From Peptococcaceae bacterium BRH_c23 (GTDB lineage Bacteria; Bacillota_B; Desulfitobacteriia; Desulfitobacteriales; Desulfitobacteriaceae): 37,778 bases of DNA. The notes below the pieces were generated by a model. It had not been told where the DNA came from. It did not search any database and worked only from the letters and a program-made list of their open reading frames with translations. The position numbers and the translations under genes are program-made. Below are positions 1 through 8,871 of the stretch, one piece after another. The stretch spans positions 1-37,778 of the forward strand of contig LADV01000123.1 of assembly GCA_000961805.1 (NCBI GenBank), in the 5' to 3' direction. How positions within the stretch are numbered: position 1 is the stretch's first letter; every line of letters begins with the position of its first letter.

Positions 1-675
1 GACGAACTCGAGGCCCGTACCCTATCACGCAGGTACGACGGGCATCAGGTTCAGCCGAAAAAGACGGCTGCGCTCCTGAAGAGCAGGGGCTGGACGGCTA
101 GCTATGGTGAAGGCTTGCAAAAGGTGTATTACAAAGAAAACATCATCGCGCAAATCTATGCCATGGCCGACTGGTTCTCACCAGCTGATGTTGAGGCACC
201 GACAATTGAAGGAATTGATTTCCGGGACAGAAAAACCGGCCAACCCGTACCGTTTACTGATTTTTCCGAAGTAATATTTTCCGAGATCATGCGCGATGTT
301 GATTTAGTCGTCAGCGTGGCTCATGTCGGAGGGGTTGATCCGGAAGCGAGCTTATCAACGATCGAAATGCGTACCGTCATAATTGTAGAAATGCTACGAT
401 TGCTTAAACTGACCAATGTGGAAATGAAAGGCTCGCATGCCTTTATTAAGGGTACGCTTGGCGACTATACCGTTCACCTCGGCAGCGGTGTTGTGCACAA
501 AATGGCCAGCGGATCAGTGCATATCCTACCGGTACACTCGCAACACAGAGGCCGGATCTTTCTTCCCTTTATCGATGATGATCCAAAAACAGCCGAAATA
601 GTAGCCAAGATTATTTTCCTGGCCGAGGACAGTAAAATAAAAGATCCCAATATTCTGGTTCAAATAGTAGACTGA
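1..675 (+). CDS. DUF4132-type protein, C-terminal part (5' end outside window)
   Basis: The frame is open from the first base of the window to the stop at 675, so only the last ~224 residues of a larger protein are present. The text matches what I know of the C-terminal end of DUF4132 (often WGR-linked) proteins: an EGLQKVYY segment, then FSPADVEAP, and a final VHKMASGSVHILPVH-type stretch leading to FLPFIDDDPKTAEI. The function of this family is not established. No neighbour in the window shares its strand, so context gives no clue. A TTG at 115 could be read as a start, but the conserved text continues upstream of it without a break, so a 5'-truncated gene is the better reading. The family call is from memory of motifs, not a search. 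Confidence 0.72.
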   Translation, partial: DELEARTLSRRYDGHQVQPKKTAALLKSRGWTASYGEGLQKVYYKENIIAQIYAMADWFSPADVEAPTIEGIDFRDRKTGQPVPFTDFSEVIFSEIMRDVDLVVSVAHVGGVDPEASLSTIEMRTVIIVEMLRLLKLTNVEMKGSHAFIKGTLGDYTVHLGSGVVHKMASGSVHILPVHSQHRGRIFLPFIDDDPKTAEIVAKIIFLAEDSKIKDPNILVQIVD

Positions 676-709
676 GAACTAACTAACAATACTTTCCGCT
701 AACAGAAAG

Positions 710-1006
710 TTAATTGTCTGCCTTCATATATATACCAGCTTCAACGGCAGCATCCAATTTATTCCCGGTAGCATCTAGAACACTGTAGTCTAAAATCCAA
801 GTATCTTCCTTATTTCCTCTAATGAAAGATTGCAAATATAAGCTATAGTTATTAACTTGTAATTTTCTGTTAATATCCATGTTATGATTGACCCCATCGA
901 TAGGAATTATCTCATCCATTTGGTAATAGCCGTAAATATCGGTTAGTTTTAACCTGTACGATATTTGTCTGTGCTCTGTCAAAAATTCAGATTTGAAAAT
1001 AGCCAA
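710..1006 (-). CDS. small hypothetical protein (98 aa)
   Basis: I do not recognise this gene. It would encode 98 mostly polar residues with no signal peptide or membrane segment, and the aromatic/charged mix looks like a small beta-rich soluble domain. It starts at a TTG without a good ribosome binding site, and just upstream (1022-1044) lies a hairpin followed on this strand by a T-run, so it may be a remnant or start further in. It converges on the DUF4132-type gene with 34 bases between the stops. Sequence composition is AT-rich like the surrounding accessory DNA. It could be a real orphan gene or the decayed end of one. Confidence 0.42.
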   Translation of the reverse strand: MAIFKSEFLTEHRQISYRLKLTDIYGYYQMDEIIPIDGVNHNMDINRKLQVNNYSLYLQSFIRGNKEDTWILDYSVLDATGNKLDAAVEAGIYMKADN

Positions 1007-1021
1007 TGTAGTTAAACAATA

Positions 1022-1044
1022 AAAAATCCCCTCACGAGGAGGGG
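1022..1044 (-). terminator. terminator-like hairpin on minus strand
   Basis: The arms CCCCTC (1028-1033) and GAGGGG (1039-1044) pair around a 5-base loop, and on the minus strand the stem is followed by six T. No minus-strand gene lies just upstream of it; the nearest is the activase ending at 1423, about 380 bases away. It could stop read-through from there, or be left over from a lost gene. Confidence 0.45.
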
Positions 1045-1050
1045 GAGTAG

Positions 1051-1089
1051 AAGGAGGTGTAAAAAATGAAAAAATCAGCTTTATGTTAA
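1051..1089 (+). pseudogene. ribosome binding site plus truncated gene start (MKKSALC*)
   Basis: AAGGAGGTG at 1052-1059 is followed after a good spacing by ATG at 1066 and only seven codons before TAA at 1087-1089. The start Met-Lys-Lys followed by small/hydrophobic residues is typical of a signal peptide. A +1 shift after the sixth codon would extend the frame by about 15 residues. I read it as the remnant of a deleted or frameshifted secreted-protein gene; a leader peptide is the alternative. Confidence 0.35.
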
Positions 1090-1371
1090 CCGCTAAAGCA
1101 GCGAGTAATCATCTGTTGTTCTTATCTTAGAATATATTTGTTACCGTTCTATGACCGTTGTATGGAGAAAATGTGAAGGCTAATAATGGAAAATAAAAAA
1201 TCAAAAGGCCCCACCGTTTCCGAGAGAGCCAATAAGTAGGACGAGCATTTACTAGGAATATTATGACCAAGATCCGGATTTTTTGTGAGATGGGATAAGT
1301 CAAAGCTGTCTCTTGGGCGCAGCTAAGATATCAGGCTGCCTGTCAAGAAACTTTGCTTTTTTTTCAATTGC

Positions 1372-1427
1372 ATTAATCAAAGACAGCTGGTTATCTTATC
1401 AAGAGTAACCAGCTGTCTTTGATTAAT
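1372..1427. repeat. perfect 22-bp inverted repeat overlapping activase stop codon
   Basis: The arms 1372-1393 and 1406-1427 are exact reverse complements with a 12-base loop. The right arm contains the stop codon of the activase gene (1423-1425). It is probably the 3'-end hairpin of that transcript, acting as terminator or mRNA stabiliser. It is not a textbook intrinsic terminator, because on the minus strand it is followed by A-rich rather than T-rich sequence. Confidence 0.7.
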
Positions 1428-4400
1428 CCATTTTACATTCTACTAAGTTCGTGTCTCGATTCAACATTAGCGTCAGTTTAGTTTCTACCAACTCAGTTTC
1501 TAGATCTAAGATCGGTTTGGCATCCACTGGTTTACCCCCAAGATTATCTAAGGCTACAGAAAGCATGAGTTTTATGCGATTTAATTGATTAACTTCACTC
1601 GCTCCTGGATCATAGTCAATGGGAGCAATATTTGCTAAGGGATAAGACCGTCTAATTTCACGAATCATCCCTTTCCCTGTAATGTGATTGGGCAAGCAGG
1701 CAAATGGTTGCAGACAGACGATATTGTTAACCCCGCTTCGTATTAACTCGACCATCTCACCGGTGAGGAACCAACCTTCTCCCGACTGATTCGCAAGCGA
1801 GAGGTGTTTTTCCGCTAACTTGGCGATCTCACTGATGGATTTTGGAGCTTCAAAGCGCTTGCTGGCTTGCAAAGCCCTCTTCATCTCTTTACGAAGGGAT
1901 TCTATTCTGTTGATCGAAATCATCCCAGACACCATTTCCCAAAAACTGCCCGAAAGTTGCTTATATTTAATACCATGATCAAAGGCACCATATAAAAGAA
2001 AATCCGTGAGATCCGGAACGACTGCCTCAGCCCCTTCTGCCTCCAACAATTCCACAATATTATTATTGGCAGTAGGATGGAACTTGACGAGAATTTCCCC
2101 GACAACCCCTACTTTTGGTTTGAGAAGCTCCTCATAGATCTCTAAATTATCAAAATCCTTGACTATTTGACGAATGTTCTCAGTGTAATCTTTGTTATCG
2201 CCACTTTTCAGGGATTCTTGGCACCGCTTAACCCAAGATTCATACAAGATATTAGCGGAGCCTGGAAACTTCTCATAGGGTCGAACTCGATAAAGAACTC
2301 GCATTAAGAGATCTCCATAAATAAGACCCCTCACGATTTGGTTAAACATAGCCAAGGTAAACTTAAAACCTGGATTGCTTTCAAGATTTGAGGAATTACC
2401 CGTATTTAAAGCAATGACTGGGACCTGTTCTAGATTTGCATCTTTTAAAGCTTTGCGAATAAAGGCGATATAGTTCGTTGCCCGGCAGCCACCACCTGTT
2501 TGGGTGATAATGACCGAAGTGTTGTTCACATCATAGTTACCAGATCTCAAGGCTTTCATTAATTGACCGACAACGATAATCGCCGGATAACAAGCATCGT
2601 TATGCACATACTTTAAGCCTTCATCAATGGCGGATTTATCCACAGAGGGTAAGAACTCAATCGTATAGCCCGCCCCTTCAAAGGCCGTCTTAAAGAACTG
2701 AAAATGAATGGGTGACATCTGCGGAGCCAAAATCGTATGGGTCTGCTTCATCTCTTTGGTAAACAGAGCCCTAGGGGGTAGATCATAGAGTTTGTGTGGG
2801 GTGAAATTCCGCTTGTCACGTTCGTTAATAGCCGCGATCAAAGAACGCAAGCGTATTCTCGCAGCTCCCAAATTATTAATCTCATCGATTTTCAAAACGG
2901 TATAGATCTTCCCATATGTTTCCAGAATCTCTTTTATTTGATCAGTGGTCACAGCATCAAGACCACATCCGAAGGAATTCAACTGGATCAAATCCAGATT
3001 TGTCTGTTTCGCAACATAGCTGGCTGCAGAATACTCCCTAGAATGGTAAACCCATTGATCGACTACACGCAAAGGCCTATCAACCTTGCCAAGATGGTGA
3101 ATCGAGTCTTCAGATAAGATGGCAAACCCATAGGAGCCAATCATTTCCGGTATACCGTGATTAATTTCAGGGTCAATATGATAGGGTCTACCCGCCAGTA
3201 CAATTCCCTTGATTTTATTTTCTTGGATATAATTAAGGGTTTCTTCACCTTTTCTTCTGACATCTTCCTGATATCTATCTTGTTCGGTATAAGCCTTCTT
3301 CATGGCTCGAGCAAGCTCATGCTTGGCTATGCCCTCAGGTTTTAATTCTTCCGCCAAGCGTTTAACCATTCTGCTCGGCTTATCCAAGGGCAAGAATGGG
3401 TGATAAAAGGTAACACTAGGTTCTCTAAGAATATCCATGTTGGCATTAATGGTCTCCGGGTAAGAGGTGACGATTGGACAGTTATAATGGTTGTTCGCCT
3501 CTGGATCTTCTTTTCGAATATAGGGAATACAGGGATAGAATAGTTTTCTTATCCCTTTTTTAATTAAATCAGTGACATGTCCATGGACGAGTTTAGCGGG
3601 GTAACAGGCTGAATCTGAAGGGATAGTATCCATGCCTTGTTCATAAATTTGTTTTGAGGATCGACCAGAAATTAAGACTTGGTAACCGAGTTCTGTGAAA
3701 AAGGTAAACCAAAAAGGATAGTCTTCATAAATATTTAAAACTCTAGGAATTCCGATCGAACCTCTCCAGGCCTTTTCCTTAGTCAAGGGTTTATAGTCAA
3801 ACACTCTATGGTACTTATATTCGTAAAGATTGGGTATATCGTTCTTAACGACCTCTTTGCCTGTACCCTTTTCACAGCGATTACCTGAGATATACTCACT
3901 TCCGCCAGAAAACTTTTTGATACTGACCAAACATTTATTCCCGCATAACCCACAGCGTTTCATGGACGTTTCGATCTTAAAATCGCTCAAATCATTTCCC
4001 TGTACGAGACTAGTTCTATGCCCAATCTCATAGCGGCTTTTGGCGATCAAAGCGGCGCCAAAAGCGCCCATGATGCCTGCAATATCAGGACGGACTACTT
4101 CCTGTTGAGTAATTCGTTCAAACGCTCTCAGCACTGCATCGTTGTGGAAAGTTCCACCTTGGACGACGATTTTCTGGCCTAGATTTTCAACATTTCTCAG
4201 GCGAATAACTTTATATAAAGCATTCTTGATCACTGAAATAGATATCCCTGCGGAAATATCACTAATCTCAGCGCCCTCTTTTTGGGCTTGTTTCACTCTG
4301 GAATTCATGAATACGGTGCAGCGGGTCCCAAGGTCGACGGGATGTCTTGAAGCTTGGCTCAAACTAGCAAATTCTTTGACATCCATATCCAGAGAATGGG

Positions 4401-5769
4401 CAAAGGTTTCCACAAAGGATCCACAACCTGAAGAACATGCTTCATTTAAAGTGATGGACTCGATGACCCCATCTCGGATCACTAGGCTTTTCATATCCTG
4501 TCCACCGATATCTAAAACAAAATCGACACCCGGTTGGAAGAAATTAGCGGCAGTGTAATGAGCAACGGTTTCGATTTCGCCAATGTCAACCTGAAGGGCA
4601 GCCTTGATAAGATGTTCGCCATAACCGGTAACGGCAGAGTTCACGATGGTTGTGCCCTGATTGAGTTTTCCATACAAGCTTTTTAAGGCCTCAATGGTCG
4701 ACTCTAAGGGGTTACCCATATTACTACCATAATGTGAATACAATAAGCTTCCTACTTCATCGACGAGAGCAATTTTAGTGGTTGTCGAACCAGCATCTAT
4801 CCCAAGATAGGCGTTCCCGTGATAATTTTCAAGCTCCACTCGGTTGACTTTATGCAAGGCATGCCGTTCCTTAAACTCACGATAGTCTTCATCATTGGCA
4901 AATAGAATCTCTAACTCTTCCTTCTCAGTGTTATTGATCTTATGAATCGCGGGTATTTTTTCATCTAAACTCTCACAGGTAAAAAGCGCTTTATCTTGTG
5001 AAGACAAGGCTGCACCAATGGCCACAAAAAATTGGGAATCCTCCGGAAAAATTACATTTTCATCCTTTAAGTTCAGAGTTTTAATAAAGCGCTGTCTCAG
5101 CTCGGACATAAAATGGAGCGGACCGCCCAAAAACGCTACTTGACCAGTAATAGGTCGTCCTTGAGCCAGACCGCTAATCGTTTGATTGACAACTGCTTGT
5201 AAGACCGAGACTGCAATATCCTCTTTGGCGGCTCCTTCATTTAACAAAGGCTGCACATCGGTCTTGGCAAACACACCGCACCTTGAGGCAATCGGGTAGA
5301 TGTTTTGTGAATTTTTGGCTAGTTCATTTAAGCCAGGAGCATCCGTCTGCAGCAAGGAGGCCATCTGATCAATAAAGGCCCCCGTACCACCGGCACAGGT
5401 TCCATTCATGCGTTGTTCGATGGATTCACCGAAATAGGTGATCTTAGCGTCTTCACCGCCAAGCTCTATGGCAGCATCCGTACTAGGAATCATAATCTTT
5501 ATGGCCTTCGTACAGGCAATCACTTCTTGAATAAAAGGAACCTCCAAGTTTTGAGAAATATTATAGCCTCCAGATCCAGTAACCATTAAGGTCAATAAAT
5601 GACCATGCAAACTAACTCTGGCATCATTAAGAATAGAAACTACTGTATTTCTAATATTGGAAAAATGCCTTAAATATTTCTTATAGACAATATTTTTTTC
5701 ATTATCTAAGACTACAATTTTAACGGTTGTTGAACCAACATCCAATCCAATATTTCGAACTCTAATCAT
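1423..5769 (-). CDS. 2-hydroxyacyl-CoA dehydratase activase-type giant protein (BadF/BadG/HgdC family, tandem ATPase)
   Basis: A 1448-residue protein with two ASKHA ATPase modules of the HgdC/BadF/BcrA class followed by DUF2229 and an HgdB-like region. The first nucleotide-binding motif is at residues 8-17 ([10 protein letters not shown]), with Cys125 in NGTCAGGTG and Cys164 in SRCGVF; this Cys pair spacing matches the pair holding the 4Fe-4S cluster in dimeric HgdC. The second module repeats the pattern ([26 protein letters not shown]). A Cys-rich knot (CGLCGNKC) follows, then SACYPAK and a C-terminal segment with further conserved Cys. HgdC proteins use ATP to drive electrons into radical dehydratases; the substrate of these fused long forms is not established. 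The start is the ATG at 5769, 7 bases after GGAGG; an ATG 21 bases upstream lacks a site. A tetR gene lies 51 bases upstream on the same strand. Confidence 0.88.
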   Translation of the reverse strand: MIRVRNIGLDVGSTTVKIVVLDNEKNIVYKKYLRHFSNIRNTVVSILNDARVSLHGHLLTLMVTGSGGYNISQNLEVPFIQEVIACTKAIKIMIPSTDAAIELGGEDAKITYFGESIEQRMNGTCAGGTGAFIDQMASLLQTDAPGLNELAKNSQNIYPIASRCGVFAKTDVQPLLNEGAAKEDIAVSVLQAVVNQTISGLAQGRPITGQVAFLGGPLHFMSELRQRFIKTLNLKDENVIFPEDSQFFVAIGAALSSQDKALFTCESLDEKIPAIHKINNTEKEELEILFANDEDYREFKERHALHKVNRVELENYHGNAYLGIDAGSTTTKIALVDEVGSLLYSHYGSNMGNPLESTIEALKSLYGKLNQGTTIVNSAVTGYGEHLIKAALQVDIGEIETVAHYTAANFFQPGVDFVLDIGGQDMKSLVIRDGVIESITLNEACSSGCGSFVETFAHSLDMDVKEFASLSQASRHPVDLGTRCTVFMNSRVKQAQKEGAEISDISAGISISVIKNALYKVIRLRNVENLGQKIVVQGGTFHNDAVLRAFERITQQEVVRPDIAGIMGAFGAALIAKSRYEIGHRTSLVQGNDLSDFKIETSMKRCGLCGNKCLVSIKKFSGGSEYISGNRCEKGTGKEVVKNDIPNLYEYKYHRVFDYKPLTKEKAWRGSIGIPRVLNIYEDYPFWFTFFTELGYQVLISGRSSKQIYEQGMDTIPSDSACYPAKLVHGHVTDLIKKGIRKLFYPCIPYIRKEDPEANNHYNCPIVTSYPETINANMDILREPSVTFYHPFLPLDKPSRMVKRLAEELKPEGIAKHELARAMKKAYTEQDRYQEDVRRKGEETLNYIQENKIKGIVLAGRPYHIDPEINHGIPEMIGSYGFAILSEDSIHHLGKVDRPLRVVDQWVYHSREYSAASYVAKQTNLDLIQLNSFGCGLDAVTTDQIKEILETYGKIYTVLKIDEINNLGAARIRLRSLIAAINERDKRNFTPHKLYDLPPRALFTKEMKQTHTILAPQMSPIHFQFFKTAFEGAGYTIEFLPSVDKSAIDEGLKYVHNDACYPAIIVVGQLMKALRSGNYDVNNTSVIITQTGGGCRATNYIAFIRKALKDANLEQVPVIALNTGNSSNLESNPGFKFTLAMFNQIVRGLIYGDLLMRVLYRVRPYEKFPGSANILYESWVKRCQESLKSGDNKDYTENIRQIVKDFDNLEIYEELLKPKVGVVGEILVKFHPTANNNIVELLEAEGAEAVVPDLTDFLLYGAFDHGIKYKQLSGSFWEMVSGMISINRIESLRKEMKRALQASKRFEAPKSISEIAKLAEKHLSLANQSGEGWFLTGEMVELIRSGVNNIVCLQPFACLPNHITGKGMIREIRRSYPLANIAPIDYDPGASEVNQLNRIKLMLSVALDNLGGKPVDAKPILDLETELVETKLTLMLNRDTNLVECKMD

Positions 5770-5820
5770 TTTTTTCCTCCACAGATGCATAGCATTTGAT
5801 AAAGCTTTAATAACAAGTCG

Positions 5821-6402
5821 TTATTTGTCAGAGCTTATTCCTTTTGCGAAAATTTTAACATAACTTAAAACACTCATCTGAATATCTGTTTCAAAGGTAA
5901 GTTTTTTCATAACTAAAGACGTTATAAATAGACCAAAATTTGTCCTTAAAAAACTAATAGCCAACATATCTGGATTCTCTTGGATGACCCCTCTATGCCG
6001 CATTTCTTCGAAATAATAGTTTAGGAGTTTTTTAAACTCATTCGGAAATCTGAATAGCTCAATATTATAGTCAGAGTTCAATTCTTCATTTTTTAAATAC
6101 ATCAGAATGATCTTACGATTTTTATATAATATGTGTTGATAGGCGGAACAGATTTTAATCAAGTCCTTTTCTAAATCCCATTCTAAGCCGTCAAATAAAG
6201 CCTTGTATTTTGGAAAGAACACAAATCTATCAAAGGTTTTTTCGAACAAATTATGCTTATTTTCGAAATGCCTAAAGAGTGTCATTTCACAGACGCCTGC
6301 CTCTTTAGCAATTTCCTTAGTCGTTACCGCTGAATAACCTTTTTGTGAAAAGAGAAGAATGGAAGCGTTTAATATTTTATCTTCTGTCTTAAGTGAGCAC
6401 AT
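5821..6402 (-). CDS. TetR/AcrR-family transcriptional regulator
   Basis: 193 residues with the TetR N-terminal helix-turn-helix (residues ~7-55: ILNASILLFSQKGY, then TTKEIAKEAGV, then LFRHFENKHNLF), followed by a helical ligand-binding domain that I cannot assign to a subgroup. A GGGAGAAG ribosome binding site precedes the ATG. The next gene downstream on the same strand is the giant activase, 51 bases away, so the two are probably co-transcribed. An 18-bp perfect palindrome sits right at the predicted start of this transcript (6433-6450), as expected for autoregulation. The ligand is unknown. Confidence 0.9.
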   Translation of the reverse strand: MCSLKTEDKILNASILLFSQKGYSAVTTKEIAKEAGVCEMTLFRHFENKHNLFEKTFDRFVFFPKYKALFDGLEWDLEKDLIKICSAYQHILYKNRKIILMYLKNEELNSDYNIELFRFPNEFKKLLNYYFEEMRHRGVIQENPDMLAISFLRTNFGLFITSLVMKKLTFETDIQMSVLSYVKIFAKGISSDK

Positions 6403-6428
6403 ACTTCTTCTCCCATCACATTGATCTC

Positions 6429-6456
6429 TTGATGTTAGTTCTTACTAACATAATAA
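6429..6456 (+). promoter_or_regulatory. possible divergent promoter overlapped by the TetR operator
   Basis: On the plus strand TTGATG (6429-6434) and TAATAA (6451-6456) are 16 bases apart, and the palindromic operator fills the spacer. A transcript from here would run about 120 bases to the strong terminator at 6537-6581. Confidence 0.45.
6433..6450. promoter_or_regulatory. palindromic operator, probable TetR site
   Basis: TGTTAGT-TCTT-ACTAACA is a perfect inverted repeat with 7-base arms. It lies just downstream of the -10 box of the tetR promoter and between the -35 and -10 boxes of a possible divergent promoter. Position and symmetry suggest binding by the adjacent TetR protein, which is inference. 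Confidence 0.7.
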
Positions 6457-6484
6457 TTGTATCATTCTCTTGGAATAACTTCAA
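6456..6484 (-). promoter_or_regulatory. sigma-A type promoter of tetR-activase unit
   Basis: On the minus strand TTGAAG (6479-6484) and TACAAT (6456-6461) are separated by 17 bases. The predicted start falls inside the palindrome at 6433-6450, about 50 bases upstream of the tetR start codon. Confidence 0.6.
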
Positions 6485-6581
6485 TCAACTTTATGGGACT
6501 AATCCCATTAGTTGCTCTTACAGTATACGCCACAAGGGGCGAAACAATCTTATAATATTAAGATTGTTTCGCCCTTTTTTT
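6463..6581 (+). ncRNA. candidate small RNA or micro-ORF transcript
   Basis: The stretch between the possible plus-strand promoter and a strong plus-strand terminator contains no ordinary gene. It has a short hairpin (ATGGGA/TCCCAT at 6493-6508) and the terminator stem. A 20-codon frame (6493-6555) starting MGLIPLVALT is present but lacks a ribosome binding site and runs into the terminator. Expression is inferred. Confidence 0.35.
6537..6581 (+). terminator. strong intrinsic terminator (plus strand)
   Basis: Perfect 16-bp arms (6537-6552 and 6559-6574) with a 6-base loop are followed by seven T. There is no plus-strand gene upstream within the window before 675, which is why a short transcript from 6463 is suspected. 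Confidence 0.85.
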
Positions 6582-6640
6582 AAATATTAGTTCTTATAGC
6601 TTTAAGGGTTGAGTTATCCCCTCAATGCTAATTGGCAATT

Positions 6641-6695
6641 TAAAATGGTTGTAACAAACTTGCAGAAAGAAGTTTAGTTACAACCATTTTCTCAA
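6641..6695 (-). terminator. terminator hairpin after EF-G-like gene
   Basis: The arms AAAATGGTTGTAAC and GTTACAACCATTTT flank a loop of about 24 bases just downstream of the EF-G-like stop codon. On the minus strand the stem ends in TTTT and AT-rich sequence. Confidence 0.55.
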
Positions 6696-8713
6696 TGGTT
6701 TTGTGCAGTTTTTAATTGACTTACTAAGGTGTCACTTAATTTACCGGGCACCTCTTCATACCTCAGGAAATTCATCGTAAAGGTGCCTCTTCCTTGAGTG
6801 ATACTCCTTAAATCAATAGCATAACGCATCATTTCCGCCTGTGGAACATGGGCACGAATCACCTGAGATTTTTCTCCAACCGACATTCCTAATACTTTGC
6901 CGCGTTTTCCATTCAGGTCACCAATCACGTCTCCCATAAATTCTTCAGGTACACTCACTTCTACTTCCACGACAGGTTCGAGCAACGTGGGTTTTGCTTG
7001 CTCTACCCCTTTTCGGAAGGCCATGATCGCCGCAAGTTTGAAGGCCATCTCTGATGAATCAACAGCATGATAAGAACCGTCACAAAGTGTGACCTTGATA
7101 TCTGTTACAGGATAGCCGACCATAGTTCCTTCTGCCATGGCCTCCCTGATCCCCTTTTCAACGGCTGGAATGTATTGTTTCGGTACGGACCCTCCAAAGA
7201 TGGACTCAGCAAACTCAAAGGGAGTCCCTTCCAGAGGTTCTATGTTAATCCAGACATGTCCATATTGACCATGCCCACCGGTTTGCTTTTTATGTTTTCC
7301 TTCTACTTTGACAGCCTTACGAATTGTCTCACGATAGGGAACCCGCGGAACCTTCATGGACACTTCAACACCGAACTTTCGGGCTAGTTTTTCCTGCAGG
7401 ATTTCAAGCTGCATCTCTCCCATACCCGTTAAGATCAACTCTTTTGTTTCCGTATTTTTATGAATTGTAATCGTTGGATCTTCCTCAATAATACGGGCTA
7501 AGGTAGATCCCAGCTTATCCTCATCCCCTTTAGTCTTGGGCTGGATCGCCACGGATAAAGTCGGAATTGGAAAATCAATCCCTTGTAGTTCGAGAATATT
7601 TTCCTTACCACATAGAGTATCCCCAGTCTTCACTTCCACTAATTTGGCAACAACTGCAATATCCCCAGCTGCAACTATAGAAATGGGTTCTTGGCTCTTA
7701 CCCCTTAAATAAAAGGGTTGCCCTATCTTTTCTTCTGACCCACGAGTTGAATTCATGACTAGAGTTTCGGCCTTAAACTTCCCCCCATAAACCCGGAAAA
7801 ATGACATTTTACCGACATAGGGGTCCGCGAGAGTTTTAAACACTAAGGCTGCTTTATCTTTAATAACTTCAGGAGCTGGGACGGATCGAGCTAACAAATT
7901 CAGCAGATTTGTAATCCCGATATTTCTCGTCGCAGAACCGCAGAGCACCGGAATCACAAGATTTTGCTTTAACGCTTTCCTCAGGGCAGTTTGAATATCT
8001 TCCTCATTGAGTGCTTCCCCTTCAAGGTATTTCATGAGGATTTCATCATCCGCTTCAGCGGTTGCTTCAATCAATTGCTCTCTCATTAGTTCAACTTCAT
8101 CTTTATATTCTTCGGGAACCTCGCTAACTGAAAATTTACCGCTTCCATTGTCTTCATAGTCATACGCTTTATTCTCGACAATATCGATGATTCCTTTGAA
8201 TTCTTCTTCTTGCCCAATGGGAAGTTGTAATGCTACAAACCTTTCATTTGGATACGCACCTTTGAGTTGGTCTAACACCTTGCCATAATTAGCATTTTTT
8301 CGATCCAGCTTATTGACAAAGATCGCTCTGGGTAACTTCTGTTCTTCCATAACATTCAGCGTAATTTCGGCTTGCACCTCAAGCCCTGCAACCCCACAAA
8401 GCACTAAAACTCCACACTCCACAACACGTAGAGAACTCTTAACTTCCCCAAAAAAGTCCGAATATCCAGGAGTATCAAGAACATTAACCTTGACCCCTTG
8501 CCACTCAATAGGAATAAGACTCATACTAATCGACACTTTGTGTTTAACTTCTTCTGGTAGATAATCTGAGACGGTGTTTCCTTCAGATATTTTGCCAATG
8601 CGATTCGTCACACCTGAATTGTAGAGAAATGTTTCCGTCAGGGAAGTCTTACCTGCTCCACCATGCCCAACTAGACAAACGTTGCGAAGATGTTGTGTGT
8701 CATAGGTTTTCAA
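6692..8713 (-). CDS. elongation factor G-like GTPase (EF-G paralogue)
   Basis: 673 residues with the full EF-G layout: a GTPase domain with P-loop GHGGAGKTS (16-24), DTPG (80-83) and NKLD (134-137), then domain II, and domains III-V including a GHGQYGHV segment of domain IV. The usual switch I RGITI motif is replaced by KHKVSIS (about 57-63), and the P-loop lacks the canonical AHIDAGKTT form. This marks the EF-G-like (FusA2-type) subfamily rather than the main translocase. These paralogues are thought to act on ribosomes, but the exact role is unsettled. The start is a TTG eight bases after AGGAGGA. It stands alone with its own 3' hairpin. Two copies of a 15-base direct repeat lie about 100 bases upstream. 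Confidence 0.9.
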   Translation of the reverse strand: MKTYDTQHLRNVCLVGHGGAGKTSLTETFLYNSGVTNRIGKISEGNTVSDYLPEEVKHKVSISMSLIPIEWQGVKVNVLDTPGYSDFFGEVKSSLRVVECGVLVLCGVAGLEVQAEITLNVMEEQKLPRAIFVNKLDRKNANYGKVLDQLKGAYPNERFVALQLPIGQEEEFKGIIDIVENKAYDYEDNGSGKFSVSEVPEEYKDEVELMREQLIEATAEADDEILMKYLEGEALNEEDIQTALRKALKQNLVIPVLCGSATRNIGITNLLNLLARSVPAPEVIKDKAALVFKTLADPYVGKMSFFRVYGGKFKAETLVMNSTRGSEEKIGQPFYLRGKSQEPISIVAAGDIAVVAKLVEVKTGDTLCGKENILELQGIDFPIPTLSVAIQPKTKGDEDKLGSTLARIIEEDPTITIHKNTETKELILTGMGEMQLEILQEKLARKFGVEVSMKVPRVPYRETIRKAVKVEGKHKKQTGGHGQYGHVWINIEPLEGTPFEFAESIFGGSVPKQYIPAVEKGIREAMAEGTMVGYPVTDIKVTLCDGSYHAVDSSEMAFKLAAIMAFRKGVEQAKPTLLEPVVEVEVSVPEEFMGDVIGDLNGKRGKVLGMSVGEKSQVIRAHVPQAEMMRYAIDLRSITQGRGTFTMNFLRYEEVPGKLSDTLVSQLKTAQNH

Positions 8714-8810
8714 GACGATTCCTCCTTGATATGTTATTTAAGAAAAAGGACGGTGCCTTTTTACTTGCAACAGATAACTGGAGTCACTATGTCTAGATAT
8801 CCCTAATTAG

Positions 8811-8844
8811 TCTTACTTATGAATTTTACTCTTACTTATGAATT
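8811..8844. repeat. 15-base direct repeat upstream of EF-G-like gene
   Basis: TCTTACTTATGAATT occurs at 8811-8825 and again at 8830-8844, four bases apart. It lies in the gap between the dipeptidase stop and the EF-G-like start, where it could be a tandem regulator site or a small duplication. Confidence 0.6.
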
Positions 8845-8871
8845 AATAAGGGTCAAGTATCTTGATAACAG

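Larger units (their letters stand above)
1007..1422. other. non-coding gap with gene-start remnant and inverted repeats
   Basis: This 416-base gap has no convincing gene. It contains a terminator-like hairpin (1022-1044), a perfect Shine-Dalgarno followed by a seven-codon open frame (1051-1089), and most of a long inverted repeat (1372-1427). Between about 1090 and 1370 I see only short AT-rich frames without ribosome binding sites; one of 17 codons starts near 1186 and has nothing to support it. Confidence 0.7.

Noticed and set aside
4142..4558. 138-codon plus-strand frame inside the activase gene
   Set aside because: It lies opposite the second ATPase module with its conserved Cys motifs; no start signal.
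6393..6590. 65-codon plus-strand frame across the tetR promoter region
   Set aside because: It overlaps the start of tetR, the operator and a strong terminator, which cannot all be coding; only the shorter transcript idea was kept.
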